Assembly (NCBI RefSeq): GCF_013868055.1
Contig: NZ_JACEOL010000055.1
Coordinates: 1 to 64,000, forward strand
Length of the DNA stretch: 64,000 nucleotides
Direction: 5' to 3'
From: Thermoactinomyces mirandus
GTDB lineage: Bacteria > Bacillota > Bacilli > Thermoactinomycetales > Thermoactinomycetaceae
In this document: positions 28,079 through 36,589 of the stretch, piece by piece
How the letters are laid out: every line of letters begins with the position of its first letter
How positions within the stretch are numbered: the first letter of the stretch is position 1
Made by a program: the position numbers and the translations under genes
The notes under the pieces: model-generated
Database searches by the model: none
Told to the model about the DNA's origin: nothing
Seen by the model: the letters and a program-made list of their open reading frames with translations, nothing else

Positions 28079-28657
28079 ATGTTTAAAATCATCTATTTCG
28101 TGGGTTTGATCATGATGTCTTTTATCCGCCGGCCTTATGAGAAACAAGCGGGATCCAGCCAGATTGACGAAAGACGCAGGTCGGCTCTGGAGATTCTCCT
28201 TCTTTCCGTGATGTCTGTCGGCGTGCTGGTTATTCCGCTCATTTATGTGTTTACTCCGCTGTTGAGCTTTGCAGACTATAAACTCCCTTCATGGGCAGGA
28301 TGGATTGGAACGGTCGTCACCGGGATCGCCCTCTGGCTTTTTTGGCGATCACATGCAGACCTGGGGCGGAACTGGTCATATACGCTTGAATTGAAAAAAG
28401 GCCATCAGCTCATTACCGGCGGAGTATACAGGTATGTCAGACATCCGATGTATGCAGCAAGTCTGCTGTGGGGGATGTCCCAGGGACTGTTATTGCATAA
28501 CTGGGTTGCAGGGTATTCTCCTTTGCTGTCACTGCTGGTCTTGGTTTTCTTGTGCTTGCCGTACGAAGAGCAAATGATGCTCGATTATTTTGGCGAGGAG
28601 TACCGGTCCTATATGAATCGGACAGGAAAGTTGATTCCACGCTGGAGAAAACAGTAA
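28079..28657 (+). CDS. isoprenylcysteine methyltransferase-family membrane protein
   Basis: 192-residue multi-helix protein of the ICMT/PEMT-like (isoprenylcysteine carboxyl methyltransferase) superfamily. The signature GVYRYVRHPMYAA and the C-terminal EEQMMLDYFGEEYRSY with KLIPR form the S-adenosylmethionine-binding part. GAGGG is upstream of the ATG. The bacterial substrate of this family is generally unknown. It stands alone between argF and a GNAT gene. Confidence 0.85.
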   Translation: MFKIIYFVGLIMMSFIRRPYEKQAGSSQIDERRRSALEILLLSVMSVGVLVIPLIYVFTPLLSFADYKLPSWAGWIGTVVTGIALWLFWRSHADLGRNWSYTLELKKGHQLITGGVYRYVRHPMYAASLLWGMSQGLLLHNWVAGYSPLLSLLVLVFLCLPYEEQMMLDYFGEEYRSYMNRTGKLIPRWRKQ

Positions 28658-28832
28658 AAGGCTCTGTCGCAGTCAGGATTTGTTCTCCGTGTGCCCGGCT
28701 GCGGTTTGGCTACATCGTTTGCCAATATTCTTTTTTGGCACATGCGGCTTGTCTATTTTAGAGAACAATAAAAAATTATATTCCCAATATAATAAATATT
28801 TAATTTGTTTGGACATGGAGGGGGTTGGTTCA

Positions 28833-29588
28833 ATGGATATTCAAAAAAACATAGATGAATTTATCCGGGGGTGGATGGTTTGCCGCTTTGTACCGGATAC
28901 ATCGCTCAGTACGTTTCAATCGATCAGGCATGTTCATTTTGGCAAACCGGTCGGGGGAAGGACCGATGAATTTTTTGTGAGCAATCTGTCTCCCCGAAAA
29001 ACGGTTGAGCAGATTCATAAGTACCATCCCAATATGCCCCACTGGTTGACCGTTTTTTCCGATTTTCCGGAACAGACTGTTGCCGAGTACCAGTCGCTTG
29101 GTTACCTGTTCAGCCATACGGAATATCTGATGGCGCGGAGTCTGTCGGATTTTCAATCCAACCGGCAACCGGTTTGTGTGAGACGAATATTGGATCAGCA
29201 AAAGGGACTTGCCATCAATCGTTACTTTGGAAAAGAGGCCATTAATATTGATTCACTGGCCAATCCGCATCTTTACCAATATTGTGTCATGAAAGATGAG
29301 TTGCCCGTTGCATACGGCCGCTTCTCATTGGTTTCCGGAGTTGCCTGCCTGGACAATATTTTTACTTCTCCAATGCAAAGAGGCAAAGGGGTGGGAAAAT
29401 CCCTTGTACAGACCATGCTCGCTTGCGCCAGGGAAGCCGGAGCGGTCCGGAGTGTACTGGCGGCCAGCGAAATGGGACAACCCATGTATCTGAAATTGGG
29501 ATATTCCGGGCTGATCCATATCCTTATTTTCCAATATGATGCCAGGGTATCGGATTCAATAATCTGCAGAAAAATGGAATATGCCTGA
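28833..29588 (+). CDS. GNAT-family acetyltransferase
   Basis: Start ATG 28833 with GGAGGGGG 9 nt upstream. 251 residues. The C-terminal half holds the acetyl-CoA-binding motif A, SPMQRGKGVGKSLVQTM, followed by GQPMYLKLGYSG. The N-terminal 130 residues match nothing I know and may be a degenerate second GNAT fold. Substrate unknown. Confidence 0.85.
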   Translation: MDIQKNIDEFIRGWMVCRFVPDTSLSTFQSIRHVHFGKPVGGRTDEFFVSNLSPRKTVEQIHKYHPNMPHWLTVFSDFPEQTVAEYQSLGYLFSHTEYLMARSLSDFQSNRQPVCVRRILDQQKGLAINRYFGKEAINIDSLANPHLYQYCVMKDELPVAYGRFSLVSGVACLDNIFTSPMQRGKGVGKSLVQTMLACAREAGAVRSVLAASEMGQPMYLKLGYSGLIHILIFQYDARVSDSIICRKMEYA

Positions 29589-29656
29589 GCCAATTTTTTT
29601 AAGCAGGCCTGTAAAAAAGTTGACGGAATGTTATTTCATTATATATGATGTGAATG

Positions 29657-29787
29657 AAAAAGCCTTTTCTTGCTGAGCATAGGAGTGGCACTGTTACGGG
29701 TTTGGAAAGGCAGTGGCTTTGTTGACAACATGATGATGATGTTGTTGGCAAGACCTTTACTTGGCGGTTCAAGTAAAGGTCTTTTCC
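29657..29787 (+). promoter_or_regulatory. yybP-ykoY manganese riboswitch with terminator
   Basis: The conserved core GGCTTTGTTGACA (29715-29727) and TGTTGGCAAGACCTTT (29743-29758) are characteristic of the yybP-ykoY Mn2+ aptamer. An upstream arm has AGGAGTGG and a CACTG/CAGTG stem. AAGACCTTTACTT (29750-29762) also pairs with AAGTAAAGGTCTT (29771-29783), a 13-bp terminator followed by TTTTCC. Aptamer folding and termination thus compete for the same strand. The next gene is a TerC-family protein, a known target class of this riboswitch. Confidence 0.85.
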
Positions 29788-29860
29788 GGTTTTTGGGAAG
29801 TTTCATTATCTTCTGGACAGGACCGTACTTTTCAGAGTAACAGGAATGGAGGTAAAGGTT

Positions 29861-30538
29861 TTGGAGCTGTTTTCGCCTGAATTTTTTACTGCTTTAATTT
29901 CTATTGTAATTATTGACTTGATGTTGGCTGGAGATAATGCAATCGTGATCGGCCTTGCAGCACGCAATTTGCCAAAGGGCAAGCAAAAGCAGGTTATTTT
30001 CTGGGGAATGACCGGTGCAATTATGATGCGGATCCTTTGTACATTGATTGTGGTCTGGCTGTTGAAGATTCCGGGGCTCCTGCTGATTGGCGGAATGATA
30101 CTGATCTGGATCGCTTTTAAACTGCTGGTTGAGGAAAAAAGGGATAAAGATGTGGAAGCTGCAGGCAGTGTATGGGCAGCAATCCGTACCATTGTGATCG
30201 CCGACACGGTTATGGGACTGGACAACGTGCTCGCTGTTGCCGGTGCGGCGCACGAAAGTTTTCTGCTGGTAATTATCGGCCTGCTGATCAGTGTGCCAAT
30301 CATTGTCTGGGGAAGTACATTATTCATTAAACTGCTGGAAAAGTATCCTTTCATTCTATATATTGGTTCAGGAGTTCTGGTCTTTACAGCTGCAAAAATG
30401 ATTGCAGATGAAAAACTGATCCAACCTTTGTTCCAGGATGCGGGATGGTTAAAGTATGGGTTTTATATCGTACTGATTTCCGTTGTTCTCTATGTCGGAC
30501 ATGTAGTGAAAACCAGAAAACAGGTTGCCAACATATAG
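29861..30538 (+). CDS. TerC-family membrane protein, probable manganese exporter (YkoY/YceF-like)
   Basis: Integral membrane protein with about seven helices and the paired acidic motifs LMLAGDNAIVIGLAA (near residue 17) and DTVMGLDNVLAVAGA, which line the metal path in TerC proteins. The start is probably TTG 29861, 7 nt after GGAGGT; ATG 29846 is also in frame but overlaps that site. The Mn riboswitch directly upstream supports Mn2+ export or metalation of secreted enzymes. About 225 residues. Confidence 0.9.
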   Translation: MELFSPEFFTALISIVIIDLMLAGDNAIVIGLAARNLPKGKQKQVIFWGMTGAIMMRILCTLIVVWLLKIPGLLLIGGMILIWIAFKLLVEEKRDKDVEAAGSVWAAIRTIVIADTVMGLDNVLAVAGAAHESFLLVIIGLLISVPIIVWGSTLFIKLLEKYPFILYIGSGVLVFTAAKMIADEKLIQPLFQDAGWLKYGFYIVLISVVLYVGHVVKTRKQVANI

Positions 30539-30582
30539 CCAGTGCAAGTGCGGATGTTTAAAGAAATATCTGTGAGTATTCA

Positions 30583-30690
30583 GGCAAGGTGTGAAAAAGC
30601 GATTTTTGGAAGCAAAGTGATATTAAAGCCACTGCAACCTGCTACTTCCTTGCAAGGCGTTCTGAAAATCGTCTTCCTGAATTGTTTTTC
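30583..30690 (+). repeat. dispersed intergenic repeat, copy C
   Basis: About 108 bp after the TerC gene. 5' block GGCAAGGTG..GAAAAAGCGATTTTTGG..AGCAAAGTGA and 3' block TCTGAAAATCGTCTTCCTG then GTTTTTC match copy A at 18644-18740, with a longer, divergent centre. GCGATTTT and AAAATCGT form an inverted repeat. Confidence 0.65.
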
Positions 30691-30700
30691 CATAGTCTGT

Positions 30701-30733
30701 CAGATGTTAAATGCTAACATCTGTTTCTTTTTT
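30701..30733 (+). terminator. intrinsic terminator after the TerC gene
   Basis: 9-bp perfect stem CAGATGTTA/TAACATCTG, 5-nt loop, then TTTCTTTTTT. Confidence 0.85.
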
Positions 30734-30814
30734 GTGATAATAAGTCAATATTTTGTCATCTTGAAAGAATATAATTAATGTCCAAACGCTTATTATTTAG
30801 AACTGAGGGGAAAT

Positions 30815-31939
30815 ATGGAGAGACTGGAATACCACTTGCTTGAAGAAAGAGAAGAAATTTCTGTTTTATTCACTTATCCGTCCATTTCCAGGTCAGAAAT
30901 CCTGATGCGATTTGCCTGTGATTATCTTGTAAAGGGGAAGGATGTGTTTGAACGGGTCCTTGTTCAGGCAGATCCGCCCGTACATAAGATATTTGTCAGA
31001 CGAAACCTGGAAGAAACCGTACTTGATGACCGTCTGCGGTTTGGCCCCCAATGGGAAGGAATTCGGATTGAATCGCGCCATTTTCATGAAGAGTGGTCCC
31101 ATTATCCGGTCATTTATCGGTATCATTTTCATGATCCGCAGGATGCCTTGCTTCATTTGCTGAATGGAATACAGAAAATATTGTATTCAGCGCTTTGGAT
31201 ACTTGGAATACAGAAAATATTGTATTCAGCGCTTTGGATACTTATGAGGAAGATGCGGGGACAACCCGTTATTTAATGGCAAAGTCCGGACTTTCAGCCC
31301 GGTTTGTTCCCTTGTCGGCATTGGCAGTAAGGGGAGACGGGTTATATGCAGACATACCTGGCCGTGGATATATGCATGTCGATGTCTTATACCGGTTGCA
31401 TGCGATTGAAATACTGGCTCAGGAGACCGACGATGATGGATATCCGACGGGAGCCCATCTCCTTTCATTGATGGCAAAGCCGGGACTGGTCACGATAAAC
31501 CCACCGGCAACGCTCCTTTCACAGACAAAAGCTTTACAGGCACTCATCTGGAATTTATATGAAACCGGTACATTTTTCCATGCTGATGAACGTGAGATAT
31601 ATGTTGCCGACATATTTGGAAAATTGCTTTGAAGGAAAAACCCCCTGTGTCAGGAAACCGTTTTTGGCCGGGAAGGAGGAGCGGTTTCCCTGTTTGATGA
31701 AAACGGAAAGCTGATTGCCCGGGGATCACGAAAAGGAATATTGGAACCAGCCGATAATTTACCAGCAGATGGCACAGCTGGAGAAAGTGGAAGTGGAAAC
31801 ATTGCAGGGGACGTACCGGGGCGAGCTGCTGTGGGGAGTTTTTTTTGATCGGTGGAAAGGTATCTGCGATCATGCCCGGGCAGATCAGAAAATTACCGGC
31901 GATCTTTCTTATTTTGTGCCGGTAGGCTGGAAGCGAGAG
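30815..31939 (+). pseudogene. glutathionylspermidine-synthase-like (ATP-grasp) gene, broken
   Basis: The pieces read as one protein of the GSP_synth ATP-grasp family (YgiC/YjfC-like). Frame 2 from ATG 30815 covers an unclear N-terminal part. Frame 1 from about 31160 gives DTYEEDAGTTRYLMAKSG, PPATLLSQTKALQALIWN and then an in-frame TGA at 31630. Another frame gives TPCVRKPF, and frame 1 resumes with FGREGGAVSLFDENG. Frame 2 from about 31715 gives IYQQMAQLEKVEVETLQG and KITGDLSYFVP. At least three frame breaks and a 39-bp tandem duplication are present. Active enzymes of this family make amide bonds to polyamines; this copy should not. Confidence 0.75.
31166..31243 (+). repeat. 39-bp exact tandem duplication
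   Basis: 31166-31204 and 31205-31243 are identical. The unit begins GGAATACAGAAAATATTG and ends GCTTTGGATACTT. It lies inside the broken ATP-grasp gene and adds 13 codons in either frame, so it did not itself cause the frame break. Confidence 0.95.
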
Positions 31940-31973
31940 GAAGACAAGGCGAAATGTTTTTGTCTTCTTTTTC
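31940..31973 (+). terminator. intrinsic terminator of the broken ATP-grasp gene
   Basis: 8-bp stem GAAGACAA/TTGTCTTC followed by TTTTTC. Confidence 0.65.
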
Positions 31974-32035
31974 TTCCGGAAACCGGGAAGTGTGGAATTC
32001 AAAAAATGGGGGGTAGATTTTTTATAAATAAGCTG

Positions 32036-32069
32036 TATAATCATTCATATAAATGAATTTTTATTAAAA
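32036..32069 (+). promoter_or_regulatory. argG promoter -10 and ARG boxes
   Basis: TATAAT at 32036-32041; no good -35 is seen. On the reverse strand 32052-32069 matches the ARG box at 14 of 18 positions (core AATAAAAATTCA). A second, overlapping partial box at 32042-32059 contains ATTCAT/ATGAAT. They lie just downstream of the expected transcription start, as expected for repression. Confidence 0.6.
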
Positions 32070-32082
32070 GCGAGGGGTACCA

Positions 32083-33345
32083 ATGAGTAAAGGGAAAATC
32101 GTTTTGGCTTATTCGGGCGGTTTAGATACATCGGTTGCCATTCCATGGCTGAAAGAAAAGTACGGATATGATGTGATTGCAGTTGCGTTGGACGTAGGCG
32201 AAGGAAAAGATCTGGATTTTATAAAAGAAAAAGCCTTGAAAGTTGGAGCGGTTAAATCGGTTGTCATCGATGCAAAAGAGATTTTTGCCGATCATTACTT
32301 GCTGCCGGCGCTAAAAGCCAATGCATTATATGAAGGGAAATATCCAATGAATTCGGCATTGTCCCGTCCGCTCATTTCACAAATACTTGTCCAGATTGCT
32401 GAAGAGGAAGGCGCGGTGGCCGTTGCACACGGATGTACGGGAAAAGGAAATGACCAGGTCCGGTTCGATATTTCAGTGGCAGCATTAAATCCCGGCCTTG
32501 AAGTTGTTGCCCCTGTCCGGGAATGGGGCATGACCAGGGATGAAGAGATCGATTATGCCGAAAAACACGGAATTCCGATTCCGGTCAATCTGGAAAATCC
32601 ATTCAGCATTGACCAGAACCTGTGGGGAAGAAGCTGCGAATCGGGAGAACTGGAAGATCCATGGCAAGCTCCGCCGGAGGCGGCATATGAATGGACACGC
32701 CCGTTGGCAGATACACCTGACCAGCCCGAAGAAATAGAAATAGAATTTGAAAAAGGAGTTCCTGTCCGTTTGAATGGTGTTGCCCTTTCCTTTGCAAAGA
32801 TGATCGAACAATTGAATCAAATCGCCGGGAAACATGGTGTTGGCCGGATTGACCATGTGGAAAACAGGCTGGTGGGCATTAAATCCCGTGAAGTTTATGA
32901 ATGCCCGGGTGCGCACACCTTGCTTTTGGCACACAAGGAACTGGAATTTTTGACCCAGACAAGAGATATTGCCAGATTCAAACCTGTGGTTGAACAGAAA
33001 TGGGCAGAACTGGTATATGACGGACTTTGGTTTTCACCGCTTAAAAATGCATTGGATGCATTTATTGGAGAGACGCAAAAAAATGTGACGGGAAAAGTCC
33101 GCGTTACCCTGTTTAAAGGGCATGCGACGGTAACCGGAAGAACTTCTCCTTATTCCTTGTACAACAAGAAATTGGCCACTTATTCCAAGGAAGACAGCTT
33201 TGATCACCAGGCAGCCGTAGGTTTTATCAAGTTATGGGGACTGCCGACGCATATTTATGCAAGTGTGAATAAAAAGGAGGAAAACCATGAAACTGTGGGG
33301 CGGGCGCTTTACGAAAAAAACCAACCAGTGGGTGGAAGAGTTTAA
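32083..33345 (+). CDS. argG: argininosuccinate synthase
   Basis: Condenses citrulline and aspartate with ATP (step 7). GAGGGG precedes the ATG. PP-loop [13 protein letters not shown] at the N-terminus and [13 protein letters not shown] are present. 420 residues is about 15 longer than usual: the reading frame runs 59 bp into argH rather than stopping after the usual ending around HIYASVN, giving a C-terminal extension. Confidence 0.97.
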   Translation: MSKGKIVLAYSGGLDTSVAIPWLKEKYGYDVIAVALDVGEGKDLDFIKEKALKVGAVKSVVIDAKEIFADHYLLPALKANALYEGKYPMNSALSRPLISQILVQIAEEEGAVAVAHGCTGKGNDQVRFDISVAALNPGLEVVAPVREWGMTRDEEIDYAEKHGIPIPVNLENPFSIDQNLWGRSCESGELEDPWQAPPEAAYEWTRPLADTPDQPEEIEIEFEKGVPVRLNGVALSFAKMIEQLNQIAGKHGVGRIDHVENRLVGIKSREVYECPGAHTLLLAHKELEFLTQTRDIARFKPVVEQKWAELVYDGLWFSPLKNALDAFIGETQKNVTGKVRVTLFKGHATVTGRTSPYSLYNKKLATYSKEDSFDHQAAVGFIKLWGLPTHIYASVNKKEENHETVGRALYEKNQPVGGRV

Positions 33346-34687
33346 TGCTTCTATCTCTTTTGACAAAGAGTTGGTTGAAGAAGATATTCAGGGAAGCATT
33401 GCCCATGTGAGGATGCTGGGCGCGTGCGGAATCCTCACAGATGAAGAGGCACGGCAAATCCATCAGGGACTGTTGTCCATCCGGCAAAAAGTCCGCGAGG
33501 GAAAAGTGGAATTTTCCATTGAACATGAAGATATCCATATGAATATTGAAAAGATGCTGATTGATGAAATCGGTCCTGTCGGCGGGAAACTTCATACCGG
33601 GCGAAGCCGTAACGATCAGGTGGCACTGGATATGCACCTGTACATTAGAAAAGAAACCGTCGAACTGGCGAAACAGATCTTTACGCTGCAACAGGCCCTG
33701 CTCGGGCAAGCGGAAAAACATGTCGATACCATTTTGCCCGGGTACACCCATTTGCAGAGGGCACAGCCTGTTCGCCTTGCCCATCATCTGCTCGCTTATG
33801 TTTCCATGTTTGAACGGGATGTGGATCGTCTGTTCGACAGTTACAAGCGGGTGAATCATTGTCCGCTTGGAGCCGGAGCGATCGCGGGGACCACATTCCC
33901 CGTTGACCGGCAGATGGTGGCGAAGGAACTGGGGTTTTCCGCACTCTATGACAACAGTATGGATGCGGTGAGCGACCGTGATTACCTGGTTGAGTTTCTG
34001 TCCATCTGTTCGCTGGTAATGGTTCATCTGTCCCGTCTTTCCGAAGAACTGATTTTATGGTCGAGTGAGGAATTTCAGTATATCGTCCTTGATGACGCTT
34101 TTTGTACGGGAAGCAGCATGATGCCGCAAAAGAAAAATCCGGATATTCCAGAACTGATCCGCGGCAAAACAGGAAGGGTATTCGGGCATTTGCTGGCGAT
34201 GCTGACAACGTTGAAAGCATTGCCGCTGACATATAACAAGGATTTGCAGGAGGACAAGGAAGGAATTTTCGATACCGTCACCACCCTGAAAGGGTCCCTT
34301 GGTCTGATGGCAGCCATGATTGAAACCATGGAAGTAAATGTGCAGCAAATGAAAAAAAATGCCAGCCGGGGCTTTGCCAATGCCACCGACCTGGCCGATT
34401 ATCTGGTCAACAAAGGAATCCCTTTCCGCAAAGCGCATGAAATTGTGGGCAAACTGGTTCTTTATTCGCTGGAGCATCAAAAAACACTGACCGATTGCTC
34501 ACTGGAGGAATTCCGGCGTTTTTCGCCGGAAATCGGGGAAGATGTTTACCAGGTCCTGGAACTTGATCAGGTGGTGGAAGCACGCAAAAGCTTTGGCGGA
34601 ACGGCCAGGGAACAGGTACTGGAGACCCTGGCCAGAAAGAAAGAAACCCTGGAAAAAAACCGGAAAAAAATAACCAATATTTACTAG
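33287..34687 (+). CDS. argH: argininosuccinate lyase
   Basis: Splits argininosuccinate into arginine and fumarate (step 8). ATG 33287 has AAGGAGG inside the 3' end of argG, so translation is coupled. 466 residues. Fumarase/aspartase superfamily signature [12 protein letters not shown], with [10 protein letters not shown] and the catalytic His region [10 protein letters not shown]. Confidence 0.97.
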   Translation: MKLWGGRFTKKTNQWVEEFNASISFDKELVEEDIQGSIAHVRMLGACGILTDEEARQIHQGLLSIRQKVREGKVEFSIEHEDIHMNIEKMLIDEIGPVGGKLHTGRSRNDQVALDMHLYIRKETVELAKQIFTLQQALLGQAEKHVDTILPGYTHLQRAQPVRLAHHLLAYVSMFERDVDRLFDSYKRVNHCPLGAGAIAGTTFPVDRQMVAKELGFSALYDNSMDAVSDRDYLVEFLSICSLVMVHLSRLSEELILWSSEEFQYIVLDDAFCTGSSMMPQKKNPDIPELIRGKTGRVFGHLLAMLTTLKALPLTYNKDLQEDKEGIFDTVTTLKGSLGLMAAMIETMEVNVQQMKKNASRGFANATDLADYLVNKGIPFRKAHEIVGKLVLYSLEHQKTLTDCSLEEFRRFSPEIGEDVYQVLELDQVVEARKSFGGTAREQVLETLARKKETLEKNRKKITNIY

Positions 34688-34711
34688 TTTGATAATTTGT
34701 GATAATATGAT

Positions 34712-34745
34712 ACCCCAAATCGACCTGGTTGGGGTTTTTTATATT
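34712..34745 (+). terminator. intrinsic terminator after argGH
   Basis: 7-bp stem ACCCCAA/TTGGGGT followed by TTTTTATATTTTT. Confidence 0.8.
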
Positions 34746-34796
34746 TTTGAATAAAAAATGATATTGCAAATGTTAATCTAGGATTAGCCGGAATGA

Positions 34797-34805
34797 TGTT
34801 ATAAT
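34797..34805 (+). promoter_or_regulatory. extended -10 promoter candidate upstream of ftsE
   Basis: TGTTATAAT (TGnTATAAT, extended -10) at 34797-34805 without a clear -35. It lies about 170 bp before ftsE in a 293-bp AT-rich gap that otherwise shows nothing. Confidence 0.45.
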
Positions 34806-34980
34806 ATTGAAGTAGTTTTCATAGGTTAAGCAAGATATATACCGTATTCATGCCTTTATTTGCTTATAAGACGATTATATGATGAAGAAGCTGATTTTTT
34901 TTGGTAGTATTAATTATTGCAGGAGAAAATCGGATAAAGGGTTAACTATATTGAAAATATGTTTCCTGGGGTGAGTTTTC

Positions 34981-35667
34981 GTGATTGAGATGCATGATGT
35001 GTGGAAGGTTTATCCAAATGGTGTTGAAGCTCTTCGCGGTATAGATGTCCGCATAGACCAGGGCGAATTTGTCTATATTGTCGGACCGAGTGGAGCGGGA
35101 AAAAGTTCATTTATCAAATTAATGTACAGGGAAGAGAAGCCGACACACGGGGTTGTGTTGATCAACGGTGTGAATGTGAAACGGGTGCGGGACTGGAAAA
35201 TTCCTCATGTCCGCCGCAAAATCGGTGTTGTATTCCAGGATTTCAAACTGCTGCCGCATATGACAGCTTTTGAAAATGTGGCGTTTGCGATGGAAGCCAT
35301 TGAGTCACCGAGACGGAAAATCAAGCCGCGGGTACAGGAAGTTTTGGAACTGGTAGGATTGGTTGACCGGATGCATGCACTTCCATCGCAATTGTCAGGC
35401 GGAGAGCAACAACGTGTAGCAATTGCTCGTGCAATTGTCAATAATCCAAGTTTTGTGATTGCGGACGAGCCTACAGGAAACTTAGATCCAGAGAATTCCT
35501 GGGATATTATGTATCTGCTTGAGGAGATTAACCGGCGGGGAACAACCATCGTGATGGCTACACATAACAAGGAAATCGTAAACACACTCAGACAGCGGGT
35601 CATTGCCATCGAACAAGGAGTTATTGTAAGGGATGAAATCGGAGGTGAGTACGGTTATGAAGATTGA
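34981..35667 (+). CDS. ftsE: FtsE cell-division ABC ATPase
   Basis: ATPase partner of FtsX; in Bacilli FtsEX activates a peptidoglycan hydrolase for cell elongation and also influences sporulation entry. GTG start behind GGGGTGAG. Walker A GPSGAGKSSFIK (about residues 36-47), signature [15 protein letters not shown], Walker B VIADEPTGNLDPE. 228 residues. Confidence 0.97.
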   Translation: MIEMHDVWKVYPNGVEALRGIDVRIDQGEFVYIVGPSGAGKSSFIKLMYREEKPTHGVVLINGVNVKRVRDWKIPHVRRKIGVVFQDFKLLPHMTAFENVAFAMEAIESPRRKIKPRVQEVLELVGLVDRMHALPSQLSGGEQQRVAIARAIVNNPSFVIADEPTGNLDPENSWDIMYLLEEINRRGTTIVMATHNKEIVNTLRQRVIAIEQGVIVRDEIGGEYGYED

Positions 35668-36559
35668 GACGCTGTCCCGGCATTTTCGGGAGGCTTACCG
35701 TGGTGTGCGCCGGAACGCATGGATGAGCTTTGCGGCGATCAGTGCGGTTGCCGTTACCCTGTTCATTTTCGGCATTTTCCTCATCTTCGCTTTTAATGTC
35801 CGTTACATGGCAGCAGAACTGGACAAACAAGTAGCCATTCGCGCGTCGCTTGCCGAACAGTTGACGGATGACCAGCAACTTCAGGTATTGAAACAGATCC
35901 AGTCGATGCCGGAAGTGAAGAATGCGGAACTGGTGCCCAAGGAAGAAGGATTGCGTCAACTGAAGGCTCAGTGGGGTGATGAAGGAACCGAGATTTTCAA
36001 AGGGTATGAAGGGGAAGGAAAAAACCCGCTGCCTGACCTCATTACCGTAGAGCCGAAAGATCCGCAAAATATTAAAGCTGTCAGTGAGCGGGTCAAGTCT
36101 GTGGAGGGAGTCAATGATGCTGTATTTGGTGACGGCGTTACAGACCGGCTTCTGAATCTGTCCAGCTGGGTTCGCAATATCGTTTTGATCTTCGGTTTGG
36201 GACTGGCCATTTTGGCTGCCTTCCTGATATCCAATACCATTAAATTGACGATTATTGCCCGCAGAAGGGAAATTGAGATTCAGCGGCTGGTAGGAGCGAG
36301 CAACTGGTTTATCCGGTGGCCGTTTTTCATCGAGGGAGCGTTTATCGGTCTGGTTGGCGCCATTTTCCCTACGATCATTGTCCTGTCTCTCTATCAGGTA
36401 GGCTATTCCATCCTGGGAGCCGGAGAAGTAGCCTCCATTTTGAAACTGATGCCGATTCTGTCGTTGGGCATCTACGTTACCCTCTGTATTTTTGCATTGG
36501 GAATCGCTATTGGAACACTGGGAAGTATCATTTCCGTACGCCGCTTCCTGAAGGTATAA
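35657..36559 (+). CDS. ftsX: FtsX membrane subunit
   Basis: Start ATG 35657 with GGAGGTGAG 7 nt upstream, overlapping ftsE by 11 bp. About 300 residues. N-terminal cytoplasmic segment, first helix AVTLFIFGIFLIFAF, an extracellular loop (about residues 60-165), then three more helices with KLTIIARRREIEIQRLVGAS. The extracellular loop is the usual contact for hydrolase partners. The M23 genes directly downstream are candidates for that role. Confidence 0.96.
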   Translation: MKIETLSRHFREAYRGVRRNAWMSFAAISAVAVTLFIFGIFLIFAFNVRYMAAELDKQVAIRASLAEQLTDDQQLQVLKQIQSMPEVKNAELVPKEEGLRQLKAQWGDEGTEIFKGYEGEGKNPLPDLITVEPKDPQNIKAVSERVKSVEGVNDAVFGDGVTDRLLNLSSWVRNIVLIFGLGLAILAAFLISNTIKLTIIARRREIEIQRLVGASNWFIRWPFFIEGAFIGLVGAIFPTIIVLSLYQVGYSILGAGEVASILKLMPILSLGIYVTLCIFALGIAIGTLGSIISVRRFLKV

Positions 36560-36589
36560 AAAGGAGGAATATTTCGGAGGAGGAGCAAA

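Noticed and set aside
30542-30778. 78-codon ORF between the TerC gene and the broken ATP-grasp gene
   Set aside because: It runs through repeat copy C and a terminator and its sequence does not look like protein.
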